A DNA stretch of 64,000 nt from Zizania palustris (GCA_019279435.1 JAAALK010000289.1:7136342-7200341), one strand, 5' to 3'. Counted from the first letter of the stretch, positions 39,617 through 51,619 are shown. Program-made: numbers and translations. The notes: generated from the sequence alone by a model not told the origin.

Positions 39617-42600
39617 TGTAACAGCCCAAATTTACAAAGGTAAAAATAAAATTAATAAATATACTTTTCTAGAAAAAGGATTATTTTTTATTTTCTCTAA
39701 AGCTGAAAATGTCCAAATAAATAAATATCTAGAAAAAAGACCAAGATATATTTTTGAGAATTTTTACAGATTTTTAGAACCCTTGCAAGTAGCTCATAAA
39801 TTTTAAACTTTTTTAGCAATTATTTTTATTCAGAAATGAATTTAAACAGTATTGGGCCGCCCCCCTCCATTCCTCTCTCTCCAGCCAGCCCAGCCCGTTC
39901 ACCCTGCGAGCCCCTCACTAGCGTGTGGACCCCGCCTATCGGTGCTCTCAGCCTTGCGCCGAAGTCCCTCGCCCACCTATCAGCCTCCTCCCCCTCTCTC
40001 CGCACGCGCCTTGGCCCACCTATCGACGTCGACCGTTGCGCCCTCGCCCTCCCTGCCATCGCTGACTGGTGGAGCCCACCTGTCAGATTCGTCTTCCACT
40101 CGACCTCGTTCCCCGAGATCCTCGGCCACCACCCTAACTCGCCATTCCGCCTCTGTCGTGGGTCCGAGCTCGGTTTAACGCCGGGAAATTACTTCCTGTT
40201 ACGTCGGCACACAATCCCCCTCAGATCGCCTCGCGTTATGTCTCTTAATCACCGAATTATGCCTCGCCGGAGTTACTCCCCCTCCCGGCATTCACGACGC
40301 ACCGACCCTCTCATTCACCGCCGACACCCTATAAATACCCCCCTCAGCACACCGCGTCCAGTCCTTGCAATCGCGTAACCCTCGCACAAACAGAGCGTCG
40401 ACACTGTGTTTTCTGCATCGCCGCCCTATTTCCCCCCAGTCACCGCTCGCCGTCGCTGGAGGCCCTCGCCTGTCTCGCCGTCGACTCCATCGTGTTCCTC
40501 AGGACATCCCCGACCACAGCCACCCCTCTGTCACCGTTGAAGACCGCCAGAGCGCCGTCCCCGCCATCAGCCCGAAGCTTCGTCGCCGGCCATCTTTGGT
40601 ACCCCCGGACTCGCCATGCTTTCCTGATTCCATTTCCACCTTTAGATTCGGCCATCCGCCATCGCCTCAGCCGCTGTGTTCACCGCCCTACCCTACCTCC
40701 GTTGGAGAAGATGACCGGCATGGGTAAATTACCCGTGCCGTGTCGGATTCGCCTTCTGCTACATGATCCTAGTTGGACGGCCATGATTAAATCGCCGGTT
40801 AGTTTAATCTGGTTCGTCCATTCTGATCGAAGGGGTACGGAGCGATCTCGGTCGTCCGATTTCATTTAAATCTCCCCACGCGTATTGTGGCCACCCGATC
40901 TCGATCTGGCCCACGCGCACAGTGTGCGGGTTCATGATGGACCTAGCTCACCATGGACCGGCGGCTATTTTAGAATTCAAAATAAATTCCAAAAATTGAT
41001 TTCAACTTCAAAAATTCATAACTTCTTCAAATTAACTCCAAATTTCACCATTCAAATTTTAGAAAATTTATCTTTTTATTCTATAAATTCTTAGCCAATT
41101 TTTTTGACATGTTTGTACTGTTTATTATTCAGAATAAAACCAAGAACATTGTTTTAAACTTTAAAAATTCATAGTTTCTCCATTTTAACTCCAAATTTCA
41201 CCATTTCAATTCTAGAAAGCCTCTCTTTTATTTTCCTACAACTTTAGCCAATTTAATTGAAGTGATTGTACTGTTTATTTTATTATGTTTAATTGTTTGT
41301 TGTTCTTGTTTTACATGCCGCGAAGATTACAACGCCGTTGAGGAGCCGGAGTACTTCCCCGAAGTCCCACTATCTCCCTTTGCCGAGCAAGGCAAGTCAC
41401 CACCCCATTTTTGAGCATATTGAACCTAGTGTTAAATTAAATATCGCTAAAACCCATAGGTTATAATTGCATTAGTCAAACTAACAACCTTTCAATATAA
41501 TTATTTATATCCTCGACCTTGACGTTATAATTGCATTAGTCAAATTAACAGCCTTACAATATAATTATTTATATCCGCCCTTGACGTGAAAACCCAATAC
41601 ATGCTATCGAGCCTAAACTCCTTGTCACCATACTAATAATATTATTAGATAGTGTTCAATGTATCGACACAACTGCTATAGGTTTAAAAATAAGTCGTAG
41701 ATACTTCAGTACTATTATATGATTTCCCCGTGATTTTCTCTCCCCTGGGATTCTAATAGTGATGGAGTTTTGGTTATTTAAGTTAGTATGGTGGGTTCCG
41801 GGTGCAAGCAAGGGCATTGGTTAGTCATACCCGGGGCACTATAAGGACCGCTTTGTAGGATCCGTTGCAATACACTTTCGTACCAACCACAAGTCTAGTG
41901 GGTAAGTCTTAACTGGAGTTATGAGACGTTCCAACTCGAGGCACTATGTGGAGAGGGTCAAGTATCACCTGTGGGTGACTGGTACCATGTGGCACAAAAG
42001 GGAGCGCGACGTTGGTCCAGTGCGTTGGCGCGCCGGTGAAACCTATAGTGTGTGTCATTGGGTTGGAGCGTTTCATGCTAAAGGTTTTGGCATGAGTTCC
42101 TGTGACTTGGGTCATTTGGACACACTGCGGTGTGCGGGAATGAGTGCCTTGTGGGTACATTGGTACACCTCTGATCATAGTTTAAATCTTTTCTAAAAGA
42201 CGAGCCCACGGTCAAGGGCGGGTTACGTGACATCCCAAAGTTAGTATATGTTTGAGAAGTGTTGCATATTGATTGGTCATGTAAGAACCATTGAGAGAGG
42301 AGGGCTGACTGTACTCCTCGAGTTGGGAGATGTTGCATCATTCATGATTTAATTATTTTTTATGATTAAACTTGACTCACATTAAAGGCTGCAAAATAAA
42401 AATATACTTTTCTGCACTTTAAACCATTATCGCTCCTTGTTATTACCTTGCATTATCATTGCATTTCTTGGTGGCTTGTTGAGTACTCTTGTACTCATAC
42501 CCTTGGAAAACCCACTTCAGAGATGACATACTATGATGAGAATGGTCTGGAGTAGCGACCTAGTCAAGGACGCGATCTTGGAGAAGATGTTCATCTAGAT

Positions 42601-42763
42601 TATTATTTTCTTAGTTTCTTTTATATTAACACTTGTGTAATAATGTCGTCTGCGAACCACGAATGCATGTCATATGCGCATTGTCGTGTGATGAACATCT
42701 CGTGATTATTGATTTTCCTTGAAAATTCAATAAAGTCTGGAATTGTTAAATTTTGGGCGCTAC
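39617..42763 (+). repeat. 3' LTR of element H
   Basis: About 3.15 kb, beginning TGTAACAGCCC after a purine tract (gtaaggggatagg). It has the same internal landmarks as the 5' LTR of element E in the same order: a GC-rich first third, TATA box TATAAATA at 40330-40337, a 'gtgggttccgggtgcaagc' block, a 'ctggagtagcgacc' block and an aataaagtc end. The end is read at gggcgcta (42762), where the expected final CA is lost. The proline-rich open frames at 39836-40869 are GC-rich U3/R sequence and I do not call them genes. Confidence 0.75.
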
Positions 42764-43526
42764 TGTGCTCCCGCACGTCATTAAATTATCCTTCCAATGA
42801 CAGTGCTGCCAGATCTTTGAACTTCTCAGCCACAGTTGTTGCCTCGTTCGTGGTCTACGTCACTTCACCACTCTCTATCAGTCTCCCCCGGGCCCTTAGA
42901 AATGATTGTGCTCTACCGGGAAACTGTTGCCATGGATTGTCATTGCCCTCACTAGCCATCTTGGTATCTTCGGACAACCACCTATCTTTCATCCCCACTT
43001 AACCAGTTGAACCAAGGTTGTCGGGTATCTTATTCGTAGCTTGGAGCTCTTTCTTGGCATAGCTTTCTGCCTTGAAATCATCTAAGGTCTTTATTTTGAC
43101 AAATTGGTCCCAGTCCTCCCTTTTCAAAAACGGGTACTTTGTGAAGGGCTCGACATTTTTGACAACAAATTTCCTGACAAGGTGGCTTTAGTAAGTCTGA
43201 TATACCTTAGATATCATCTTCATGGCCGTCGTTACTACTGCCACCAATGAGGTCTTGGGAAACTTGTGGTAGTTGTTGATCCCATCATTGTAGAGTGCAG
43301 TCTTCTACTCTCGACCGAGATCGTTGAACTTCCTCATGGTCAATGGGACCCTCTCCCGTGTAATGAGTCCTGGAAGCTTCCTCATACATTGCAAGGTCAC
43401 TTTCTCTTTTGGCATGCCATTACTGTTAATCTCCTTAACGGTTATCTTATCTATTGGCCACTTTACTTTTGTATTGGGCTTCTTGATTGCTAACTCGACC
43501 TTGTCGGTGGAGGAATGGGTAGACAT
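42764..43526 (-). pseudogene. CACTA second-gene (Transposase_24-like) fragment
   Basis: The minus strand reads KWPIDKITVKEINSNG, KFNDLGRE-stop, KREDWDQFVKIKTLDDFKAE, SYAKKELQATNKIPDNLGST, then DRWLSEDTKMASEGNDNPWQ, FPGRAQSFLRARGRL and TVAEKFKDLAALS. The GST-xx-G...W..ED...A..G..NPW..FPGR..SFLRAR pattern is that of plant CACTA TnpA-type (Ptta/En/Spm) proteins, which bind the subterminal repeats. Stops occur after LGRE, after QTY, after GSTG and after SLEG. It is cut at 42764 by the LTR of element H. Confidence 0.65.
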
Positions 43527-43530
43527 CTAA

Positions 43531-44253
43531 ACATTAAGAGAACAGAGACCTTATTGTTTCATTAAAAAATTAAACGAACGTACCACACTAAACCTACTGG
43601 GCACTAATAGGCAAGGATAGGTCTTAAATCCCATCCGGGGATGTGCGGCACACGTAGCTAGACCACATGGTCCCATACAATTCCAGAGAGAATTTCAACA
43701 GCATCTCCCCGCTATTCTCTAAATACATTCTCAACTCAGGGTTGAGAGGGTTGTGTATCCAGGGAACAATACGGAGACACCACCAAAACTCTCTCTAGAC
43801 CTGTACGGGACCATGTGGTCCATCTACACGGGACGCATATCCCCGAAATGTCCAAGCATGGACAATTCGAGAGCATCTTCCTATAAATATGCCTAGTTGC
43901 CCGGTTATATCTATAATCCAACACTACCAAACGGGAGACGACGTAATCGGTTACACGACTCTAACTTGTTTTTTAAAATTGGTTACAACAAGGTAAGAAA
44001 CAAGAGACTCTTGAAAAACCAACTGAAATAATAACTGAAATAAAAAATATGTAACAAATATCATTAGATTATAAATTGAAATACAAATAATGTAATGAGC
44101 ACAATGTTATAACTGAAATAAAAACAAATATAATAAATATCATTAAATATAGTTGAACATGATTGCTCTGAGATGTCGGGCTACCAACTTAATGGCCTCC
44201 TAGCCACTAGGCTACAATTTAAATCATGGGTGTGTGTGACAACTAATAATATT
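43531..44253. other. No gene seen (CACTA K interior)
   Basis: AT-rich, no frame with recognisable similarity on either strand. It is probably intron or spacer of the CACTA element. Confidence 0.5.
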
Positions 44254-44590
44254 GAGCTCAAAAATTAACAAAGCATCATAGAGCACAAATTAATAAGAGA
44301 ACATTGCATTGCACTAATAAATTTGTGAAATCAACAAAATTAAACTAAATTGTCACACACATCCTAAAATTGCACAAATTAATAGCATTATCTTTATTGA
44401 GAAAATTAATTAACCATCATAGAGAAAATAGTGAGCACAAAAATGAACAAAGCATCATAGAGCACAAATTAATGAGAGAGTATTGCATTGCATTAATAAA
44501 TTAGTGAAAAAAAAACAAAATTAAACTAAATTGTCACACACATCCTCATATTTCACAAATTAATAACATTATCTTCATTGAGCAAATATT
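44254..44590. repeat. 179-bp direct duplication (CACTA K interior)
   Basis: 44254-44432 is repeated from 44433 with an offset of 179. Both begin gag(c/t)(a/t)caaaaat(t/g)aaca and include 'gcatcatagagcacaaatta'. A few substitutions and small gaps separate them. AT-rich and non-coding. Confidence 0.75.
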
Positions 44591-44920
44591 GAGCACAAAA
44601 TGAGGAGGACCTTAGGAGAATGATGCAACGGAGGTGGCGCGCGGCGAGTAGGGTCATCCACGCGTGACGGAACGGACGGCGGAGTGGAGGCCACACACGA
44701 CGGAATGGATGGTGGAGCGGAAGCCACGAGCAACAAAACGGACGGCGAGACAGAGGCCATGTGGGATGTAACCAATGGCCACGCACGACGGAACGGACGA
44801 CTGGGATGGAACGAACAATGGAGGGGGCGATGACGACGGGAATAGAGTCGCTAGGGTTAGGGTTGCAAGATTGAAAGCGTACCGATTCACATCAGAGCTG
44901 GCCTATTTATAAGCGGAAGT
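44591..44920 (-). other. GC-rich degenerate repeats, possible CACTA exon
   Basis: Several imperfect units of about 50 bp (cacgacggaacggacgg type) translate on the minus strand into Ser/Pro/Arg-rich peptide (44654-44890). A TATA-like motif (minus TATAAATA, about 44904-44911) lies immediately upstream. It could be a first exon or simply a GC-rich repeat; I do not recognise the peptide. Confidence 0.35.
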
Positions 44921-45001
44921 CATCAGTGACGGGTGGTAATTATCACCCGTCATTACGGGGAGTCATCAATGATGGGTCGTAGTTACCACCCATCACTGAT
45001 G
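44921..45001. repeat. Nested inverted repeat in CACTA K
   Basis: catcagtgacgggtggtaat at the left is the reverse complement, with two or three mismatches, of the right end (ttaccacccatcactgatg). Two smaller hairpins with the same arms lie inside. Such gtgatggg-type inverted units are typical CACTA subterminal sequence. Confidence 0.7.
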
Positions 45002-45454
45002 ATCAAAGAGAGCACAACACTTGTGAAGTCACATATAAAAGTGACCGCACAAGTGTTTGTGATACTGGTATTACTAATGCGACCAAACAAGTATTGTGCT
45101 CCTCGTAAACAAAGCCATGGCATAGTTTGTGAGGAATGAAGCCTAGTCCAATGCTTCCACATGCTTGTCGATGCAGCGAGCTAGGTAACATCCACCACAA
45201 ACCCCATAGCAAGGAAAGAAGCAAGAAGAGTAAGAGCAAAAATATGATGTTTTGAAGTCTAAATGCAAGAAACCAGTGTATTTAAATGATGGCTATAGCA
45301 ATTAATTTGCCAGCTACTTACCTTCTCTAACTGCCAGCAGTAATGTAATCAAAGTAGTATTTTTACAAAATAATTTGTAGTAACGGGCAGTATTGGTTCC
45401 CCGTCAGTTATGCTCATTAGTGATGGGCAGTAGTTATTACAAGTCACTAATGAG

Positions 45455-45885
45455 TAGTATTTATAGAATTTAAGTTATGGCATAACAGATTGCATATATA
45501 TATATTACATACCTAAATCAGTAGTACTTCCAGATTTCAAGTTATGGTACAAATTTCAAATATATATTACATACCCATCACTGCGGGGAGTTATCAGTGA
45601 TGGGCAGTAGTTGTTGCCCATCACTAATGAGTAGTATTTCTAGATTTCAAGTTATGGCACAGATTGCACATATATATAATACATAACCAAATAAGTAGTA
45701 CCTCCAGATTTCAAGTTATGGCATAGATTGCACAAATATATATATATATATTACATAACCAAATCAGTAGTACTTCCAGATTTCAAGTTATGGCATAGAT
45801 TGCACGTGTATATATTACATAATCAAATCAGTAGTACTTCCAGATTTCAAGTTATGGCACAGATTGCACCCACACACATATATAT
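45455..45885. repeat. 70-75-bp tandem array with AT microsatellite
   Basis: About six units, each holding agtagtacttccagatttca followed by agttatggca(c/t)agattgca and a (ta)n ttacata stretch. One unit is interrupted by a gtgatgggcagtag inverted motif. The TA run is longest near 45740. It follows the TNP2 coding end, where CACTA elements have subterminal arrays. Confidence 0.85.
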
Positions 45886-45890
45886 ATAAT

Positions 45891-46500
45891 TTAAACTTTA
45901 CGCTTTTCAACAAATGTACGTCTCTGTTTTCTCACTTTCTTAACGTATAATCCTTCAGAATGGTCGAAGCACAGGTACGGAGTTTGCTCATCTGGTTTAA
46001 CTTGTGGCATAATTGAGGTGGCCAAAGGTAGTATCTTATCAAACTGATTGTACTCGTCCTCATCAACCATATTTTCAACACCCACAATTCATCTCTTTCT
46101 ATCTAGGACAACATGACATTTCTTATTTGTCGTATCAAGTACATAGAAAACTTGAGAAACTTGTTTAGCGAGCACGAAAAGTTCATCTTTATAGCCTATA
46201 TGACTTAGATTTACACTTGTGAATCTGTACTTGTCAATCGTAATGTCTTTTGTACCATTGACCCAATGGCATTGAAATAGAGGTACCTTGAACCCTAGGT
46301 AGTCAAATTTCCAAATATCTCATATTTGACCATAATATGTGCTCTTTACATCGTTGTTATCAGAGGCATCAATATGAACACCATTGTTCTGGTTTATGCT
46401 CTTGCTATCTTGATCAACTGTGTAGAATGTATAACCATTTATATGATAACCTCGATATGTTGTTATAATGTATATAGGTCCTATTGGTAGCTGCTTGTAC
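45891..46500 (-). pseudogene. CACTA TNP2 transposase, C-terminal domain
   Basis: The minus strand reads YRGYHINGYTFYTVDQD, SINQNNGVHIDAS, YYGQI-stop, DIWKFDYLGFKVPLFQCHWV, YRFTSVNLSHIGYKDELFVL, AKQVSQVFYVLD and CHVVLDRKR-stop, then VENMVDEDEYNQFDKI. This succession (NGY.F...., NSGV, YYG.., D..W.., VNL, F.LA.QV.QVFYV.D) is that of the DUF4216-type domain found at the end of CACTA transposases. The frame has two stops. The catalytic part of TNP2 is missing upstream. Confidence 0.7.
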
Positions 46501-46741
46501 TACCACAAAACATACTTTAGTAATGGGTTATACTGTATAGTAGTGACGGGCATGTCCCCCATCACCCTTATCGCGTCAGTAAAGCCCTATCATTAATGAT
46601 GGGTAAATACCCATCACTAAAGGGTCTCTCTTGTTCCCCTCTACGTCCGACATGCCCCCTTTTAGTGATGGCTAACTAATGTTACCCATCACTAAATGTC
46701 ATCTTTAGTGACGGGGAGTAGTTTATAGCACTCCCATTGTG
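46500..46741 (-). repeat. CACTA K terminal/subterminal repeats
   Basis: Six or so copies of (t)tagtga(t/c)ggg(t/c)a in both orientations, some as hairpin pairs (for example 46596-46621 and 46665-46698). The right edge is where protease coding sequence of element G resumes (GNSSDTMG). A clear CACTA terminus cannot be read and may have mutated. Confidence 0.55.
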
Positions 46742-47050
46742 TCAGACGAGTTTCCGACGAAGTCCCTTAAAACTATATTAGTTCTGATGAGGTCCTCCTG
46801 TGTTTTTCCTAGCTTACGAAAGGTGGCACAAGGCATCAAGTTGACATCCGCCCCTCCATCTATCATCATTTTAGACATCGGCTTTCCATTGACCAGACCT
46901 TTGATATAAAGAGGTCTAACCTTTGATATAAAGAGGCCTAAGGTGCAGATGCCTAGGATCTTCTGGCTTGTCAAAAACTACTAGCTGTGGAGCCAACATT
47001 AGTTGGGCCATTGTATCGGCCTATTCTACGTCATCTTCTGAGTTGGATCG
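46723..47050 (-). pseudogene. Aspartic protease fragment (element G)
   Basis: Minus strand: RPLYIKGLVNGKPMSKMMID and GGADVNLMPCATFRKLGKTQ, with LRDFVGNSSDTMG before the CACTA sequence begins. The active site MMIDGGADVNLMP corresponds to MLVDGGATVNLMP of element F. Only the first half of the protease is present. Upstream (to about 47050) the linker with many stops can be followed. Confidence 0.75.
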
Positions 47051-47493
47051 ATATTCTGCGGGAAGGAAGAAATCCATGTTTACCCCCTCGTCTTTCTTAT
47101 CCTCGTGATCGGCCTCATCTTTCACTCACCAATCTCTTTTGATCCTACGGGGCCAATCAGCTTCCTCGTCACGCCTTTGTGCCTTCAGTTCTCTCTACCG
47201 TAGACATTGCACCCTTCTCTTTTGGTTTCTTGTGAAAATCCAACTGGGCGCCATCACGGGTTCTCTAGTGCGGTTTTGTTATCCTCAAAATTGGTGGGGT
47301 TGATCCTCTCGAGCGCCGATACCCTTGGTGGTCACAACCTTCGGTGAACAGCTTCTTGACCACGTGGCCTTAGCTTGATGTTGTGCGGTCCATGATCATC
47401 TCGTGTCCTGCCTTTGGAACCACACCCTGGGCAGTTGTCCATTGATGATAGACGTAGTCCCTTATTCCAACAAAGCTTGAAGAACTCACAATT

Positions 47494-48768
47494 CTAATGG
47501 GGATTGAAACGTGGGTAGCTGCAGTTGTCTTCATTGTCCATCATCTTCTTCGACTTCCTTTGATACTTCCTGATGTGTTTTGAGGAAGCGATGCTACTAC
47601 TAGCTCGCACATTCTTCTTCGCATGCCGATAGTCAGCGTGGTGTGCATACACCATGTTGACTAGGAACGGATGTCCATCGATGTTCATCGACTTCTTCCC
47701 ATCGTCAAACTTGATTCGGCCTTGCTCTACGACCAATTGGATCTGTTGCATGAACACCTTGCATTCATTAGTGTGGTGTGATGGGGAGTTGTGCCACTTC
47801 TTTAGCTCATCGGTAGGCAGTATCATGTGGTTAGGTGACAAGTGGATTTTCTTATCCTTGAGCAACATATCAAATATCTTATCGGCCTTACTGATGTCGA
47901 AGTGGTATTTTTCTTCTTTATCAGTCGGCTTCACCTAAGGGCATGCAACATGTTTCTTATTCTAGGACCATTCGACAAAACCGACCTCTGCATCAGAGTA
48001 GCTACCCTCATCGATGTCTAAATAGTAGGCCTGAGTATATGCCACCTTTTTCTAATACCTATCATTCCTTGCTTCTTGGAATCGGCTCTCGTGTGTCGAT
48101 ACCCTTCGCACCTGTTGTGAGAGGCTTTCGAACTCATGCGATGAAAATATCTCCTTAAATGGGTTCAAGAGTCATTGAAATGCCAATTCTACCAATTGGA
48201 TGTCACTGAGGTTCATGCTATAACATCTACTTCGTACATCTCAGAACCTCTTGACATAATCTTGTACTGACTCATCCATCATCTGCCTCGCAGTTGTCAA
48301 GACAGTGAGCTTCATCTCATAAATGTCGGCGAAGAAATATTTGTGAAATATTTTCTATAAATCCTCCCATCCTCTGATGGAATCCGCCGGCAGCGAAGAA
48401 AACCACGCGAACGTCAATCCCGATAGAGAAAGCGGGAAGAATCGGACCCTTAGCACTTCATCGGCCAATACCTCCCCACCCTTGCCGAGGAAACGGCTGA
48501 TATGACCAATCGTGGAGACCAAGTCCTGTCCTAAGAACTTGGTGAAGTCAGGTACCTTGTATCGGCCTGGTAGTGGTACTTGATCAAACCCTTTTAGGTA
48601 CGACCGTCGATACATGTACATAGGACCTGACCGAGTCATACAGTAGGATTGCAGGAACAACTTCTTGAAATCATCATCCACATGGTTATGCACCTCTGCT
48701 CTTTGATCTTTGTTCAGTGTGTCCAGAGTGATCGGGGTGATGTTGTCATCGTTGATCTCGCCCGCCAT
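47494..48768 (-). pseudogene. Gag (element G)
   Basis: ATG at 48768 lies 18 bases after the primer-binding site. The first open block (48768-48355) reads MAGEINDDNITPITLDTLNK, VPLPGRYKVPDFTKFLGQD and a gag capsid pattern ending GLTFAWFSSLPADSIRGWED. After a TAG the frame continues (TTARQMMDESVQDYVKRFRD, FKEIFSSHEFESLSQ) to the second block (47934-47494), which carries KYHFDISKADKIFDMLLKDK, HHTNECKVFMQQIQLVVEQG and a basic tail. The Cys/His pattern of the zinc-binding segment is partly preserved (W-x-S-x3-HHTNEC). Several nonsense codons. Confidence 0.75.
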
Positions 48769-48786
48769 GGCTGAGTTGCTGAAAAT

Positions 48787-48804
48787 CTCCCACTAGGCGT
48801 GCCA
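48787..48804 (-). other. Primer-binding site (element G)
   Basis: The minus strand reads TGGCACGCCTAGTGGGAG, seven bases after the LTR end. It would pair with a tRNA ending GGCGTGCCA; it is not the initiator-Met type. Confidence 0.65.
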
Positions 48805-48811
48805 AAAAGCA

Positions 48812-49936
48812 TGTTGGTGTCTTTTTTTGTCACACTTGGACACACGCGTGGCATGCGAGATATGCTTAACTCCAGTACAGGTCCTATAATCTTCGAAAAA
48901 GAGTTCAAGACGTACCAATCAATTTGACCCTGCAACTGATAAAGGAACAGAGAAAATATCATGAGTAGCAAAGCCAATCGGCTGCCAAGCCAATGACTGC
49001 GTTGAGGATAGAACAATCATGAGAGAATAAGGTCGATCGGACATAAGGACGATGACCAAGGCAGCGCGATCGGGACAATTGTGCCATCGGACAATGAGAT
49101 AGGTAGTTCATGCATATGGGCCGATGAGCATTCCTCGATAGCGGATAAGATCTTACGTTGAATTGAAGATAACCTATCAGTGTGTACTCCGATAGAAATA
49201 AATAAAACATGTCAAATAACATGTCGATATTATCAAAATCATCATAATAAAAAGATTGGACTTAACCAAGACAGTAGCTATTCACGATAAACTTAACAAT
49301 ACTTCAAAGTATCGGGCAGACTTTATTTAGATGAACGGTATACAACATGAAGAAGATACAATAGAAAGAGATATCGGACCTAGCCGATGAAGACTCAGAC
49401 TAACACACCTAAATCACATCAATCTAAGAGATCAAACTGATGCAGCCTTAGACCTAGCCAGTACACCGAGATAAACCGGTGACCGCACTGTTTCAGTCGA
49501 TGCCTTAAGAGATCAACTTGATGCAGCCATGAGGACACTGACCTAGTCAATACGATCGTCGGGGGTGGCGGGACTCACCTCTTCACCGGAGATCGAACGA
49601 TGCAGCCCAACTCTGAGTGCCAAATTCCGTCGGGATTAACCTTAGGAAGCCAAGGGTGGTGATGCGCCGAAGAGTTATTTGACATAGTTGTGTGTTTAAT
49701 CTAACTAAGTGATACATATTTATAGTTCAGAGACTTGTCGTCGAAGCAATCTATCTTAACCGATTCTAGATCACCTTTATCTTCTCACTTTTATCTCCAT
49801 CGGCTCCTTTACATTCGGTCACGTTGTAACAACGTGGATGACTTCTTTGACCATATTTGACCGTACATCTTTGATTTCTATCGACCGTGCAACATCTTAT
49901 GTGGGCCTGGGTTTTTACCAAATCATGGTGTCAACA
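48812..49936 (-). repeat. 5' LTR of element G
   Basis: 1125 bp; on the minus strand it begins TGTTGACACC (49936) and ends ACACCAACA (48812), with TGTTG/CAACA terminal inverted bases. The element is inserted just inside the primer-binding region of the Copia LTR that starts at 49962. Its 3' LTR is not present in the window. No gene inside. Confidence 0.8.
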
Positions 49937-49945
49937 TGATCTAGC

Positions 49946-50946
49946 TGGCTTTGATACCAATTATAGGACTGAAATAGATGACTAGAGGAGGTTGAATAGG
50001 AGCCTCAACAATTTTTTTCCTAAAGATGGCATATTTCTTTCACCTAACGCTCCTCGATAGTAAACTAGAGGAATCAATCAAATTCACAAATCTTGAATAA
50101 AACAAATGTCATCACTCTCCTGTCAGTTAAAATGTAAAAAGATAGTCTGAGAGATCACAAGCATTCAGATGATATCCCACAAAATATCTCTAAGATAAAT
50201 GCCTCAGACGGTCTATTGATAAAGACACAGTAGTACTCAAAATCATATCATCGGAAAACTAATGCACACACATGGACTCATTTATAAATCAATCAATCAT
50301 TTCATCAAGCATAACATCCGCAATAGAACACAAGAATATTTCATCAAACAAATTGTGTGCATTCACAAGTCACACATATTACATCATAAAACTTTCATGT
50401 ACAACGAAGACGCAAAGCTCTTGACAGCAAAAATGAAGACTAGGCAATAAAATAAAAACAAAATCAGTTCCACGATTGGCGTGCTGCTGCTTTTATCTGC
50501 TAATTGGTTCAAGCATCAGAAGTAGACCCTATGCACTTGCAGGCAGTAGCAATGGCAGGCCAGAGATGATCCACACGCACTCAAAACGAAACACGAAACA
50601 GCGAATCAAAAAATGTAGATGGTGAATAAACCAATAGCAAATGATTGCCTTGAGCACTGAGCCACTGAAGTTGTATGTGTACATGGCACGGAATCCTAGG
50701 CACCTAGATTAAAATAGTACTCTATCTGAGTACTATCCATGAGGTTCGCTAGCTACCTATGCAAACACCTGTGGTGCCGGCGTGACTCCCGTGTGCGCAG
50801 AAAATAAGTTGCCAGCCTTGGGTGACGTGTAGGTAGGCAGAAGAAAAATCTCGGCGGAAGAACCTACGTTCAGCTGCAATTCCGAGAAAAACCAGGCATA
50901 CAAATCACACAAAGAAAAATGCTATTAAAGCAAAATAAGTGGTACG
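49946..50946 (-). repeat. Copia LTR end with primer-binding site (element I)
   Basis: The minus strand has ...CAGTCCTATA followed by ATTGGTATCAAAGCC (49946-49961), a mutated initiator-Met primer site. From 49962 upward the sequence resembles the LTR fragment at 19459 (gatagtct(a/g)agagatca) and, at the very end, the LTR of Copia J. The other LTR boundary is not clear. Element G begins at 49936, so the internal part of this Copia is missing. Confidence 0.55.
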
Positions 50947-51307
50947 AGGGCATCTCCAATGCAATGATTAGGATGGTTTCTATAGCATTAAATAGTAGTC
51001 TACATAAGCAAAAATCTGATGTGGCATGAGAGTTAATGAGGAAAGAAGAGAAAAATTGAGGAAATGGTTTCTCATGCAAGAAATAGTTTCTATCACTAAT
51101 ATCAAGGATGAAAAAACCACTCTACATGCATTGGGAGAGTGTAGTAGTTTCTATAGATGGAGCCCACTTATTTATGATTGGGCAAAAGAGGGAAAAATAA
51201 ATAGAGATAAGAAACCATGCATTGTGAGAGTGAGTTTCTATGAGTAGTTTCTTAGTAACATGGCATGTATAGAAACTACTAGATGGTTTTTTGGTTAGGA
51301 ATGCCCT
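50947..51307. mobile_element. Possible MITE, 361 bp
   Basis: Ends AGGGCATCTCCAATG at the left and, in reverse complement, AGGGCATTCCTAACC at the right. The interior is AT-rich with repeated (gg)tttctat(a/g)g words in both orientations, and has no coding frame. A 'GGGCATCTCCAA' start is common in grass non-autonomous DNA transposons. I do not find a convincing target duplication. Confidence 0.4.
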
Positions 51308-51359
51308 GAGTCCCTCAAACACAGTCTTGGCCGCAAAAACCGAGAACATGCATGTTTGA

Positions 51360-51619
51360 CGAGGCAACTCGAATTTGGATAGAAATTTCTTGAATGAATG
51401 CCGCAATGTTGCCGCCTAGTTCTTCCTTCCTGATTACGACGTTCAATCGGCACATTATTTATACTTCCTCTTACATGGGCTGTTATATTGGCTCAGTTAG
51501 CCCACTCTAGTTCACAGAAACGGACATTAGGCTTCTTGGCGCAAACTCCTCTCCTGCTAGCGCCCTCTAGCTCCTCCTGTAGCACATCCGGCATAGCCTG
51601 GGACACCGAGTTCATGACA
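51360..51619 (-). repeat. 3' LTR start of element L
   Basis: After a purine tract (minus CAAGAGGGGGCGGT) the minus strand begins TGTCATGAACTCGG at 51619, the same type of start as the LTR of element D. A TATAAATA box is at about 51455-51462 (minus). The far end is uncertain; 51360 is only where a ...CAAACA end could be read. Confidence 0.5.

Larger units (their letters stand above)
42764..46741 (-). mobile_element. CACTA (En/Spm) transposon remnant K
   Basis: Minus orientation: subterminal repeats of the (t)agtgatgggta kind at 46500-46741, the C-terminal part of a TNP2 transposase (46500-45891), a 70-75-bp tandem array (45455-45885), more gtgatggg-type inverted repeats (44921-45001, 45380-45630), and a second-gene fragment (43530-42764). 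It lies in the protease of element G at the right, and abuts the LTR of element H at the left. I cannot identify exact CACTA termini, and most of TNP2 is deleted. Confidence 0.6.

Noticed and set aside
39836..40869. Overlapping Pro/Ser-rich open frames as possible host exons
   Set aside because: They are inside the 3' LTR of element H, at the place matching the GC-rich block of the element E LTR.
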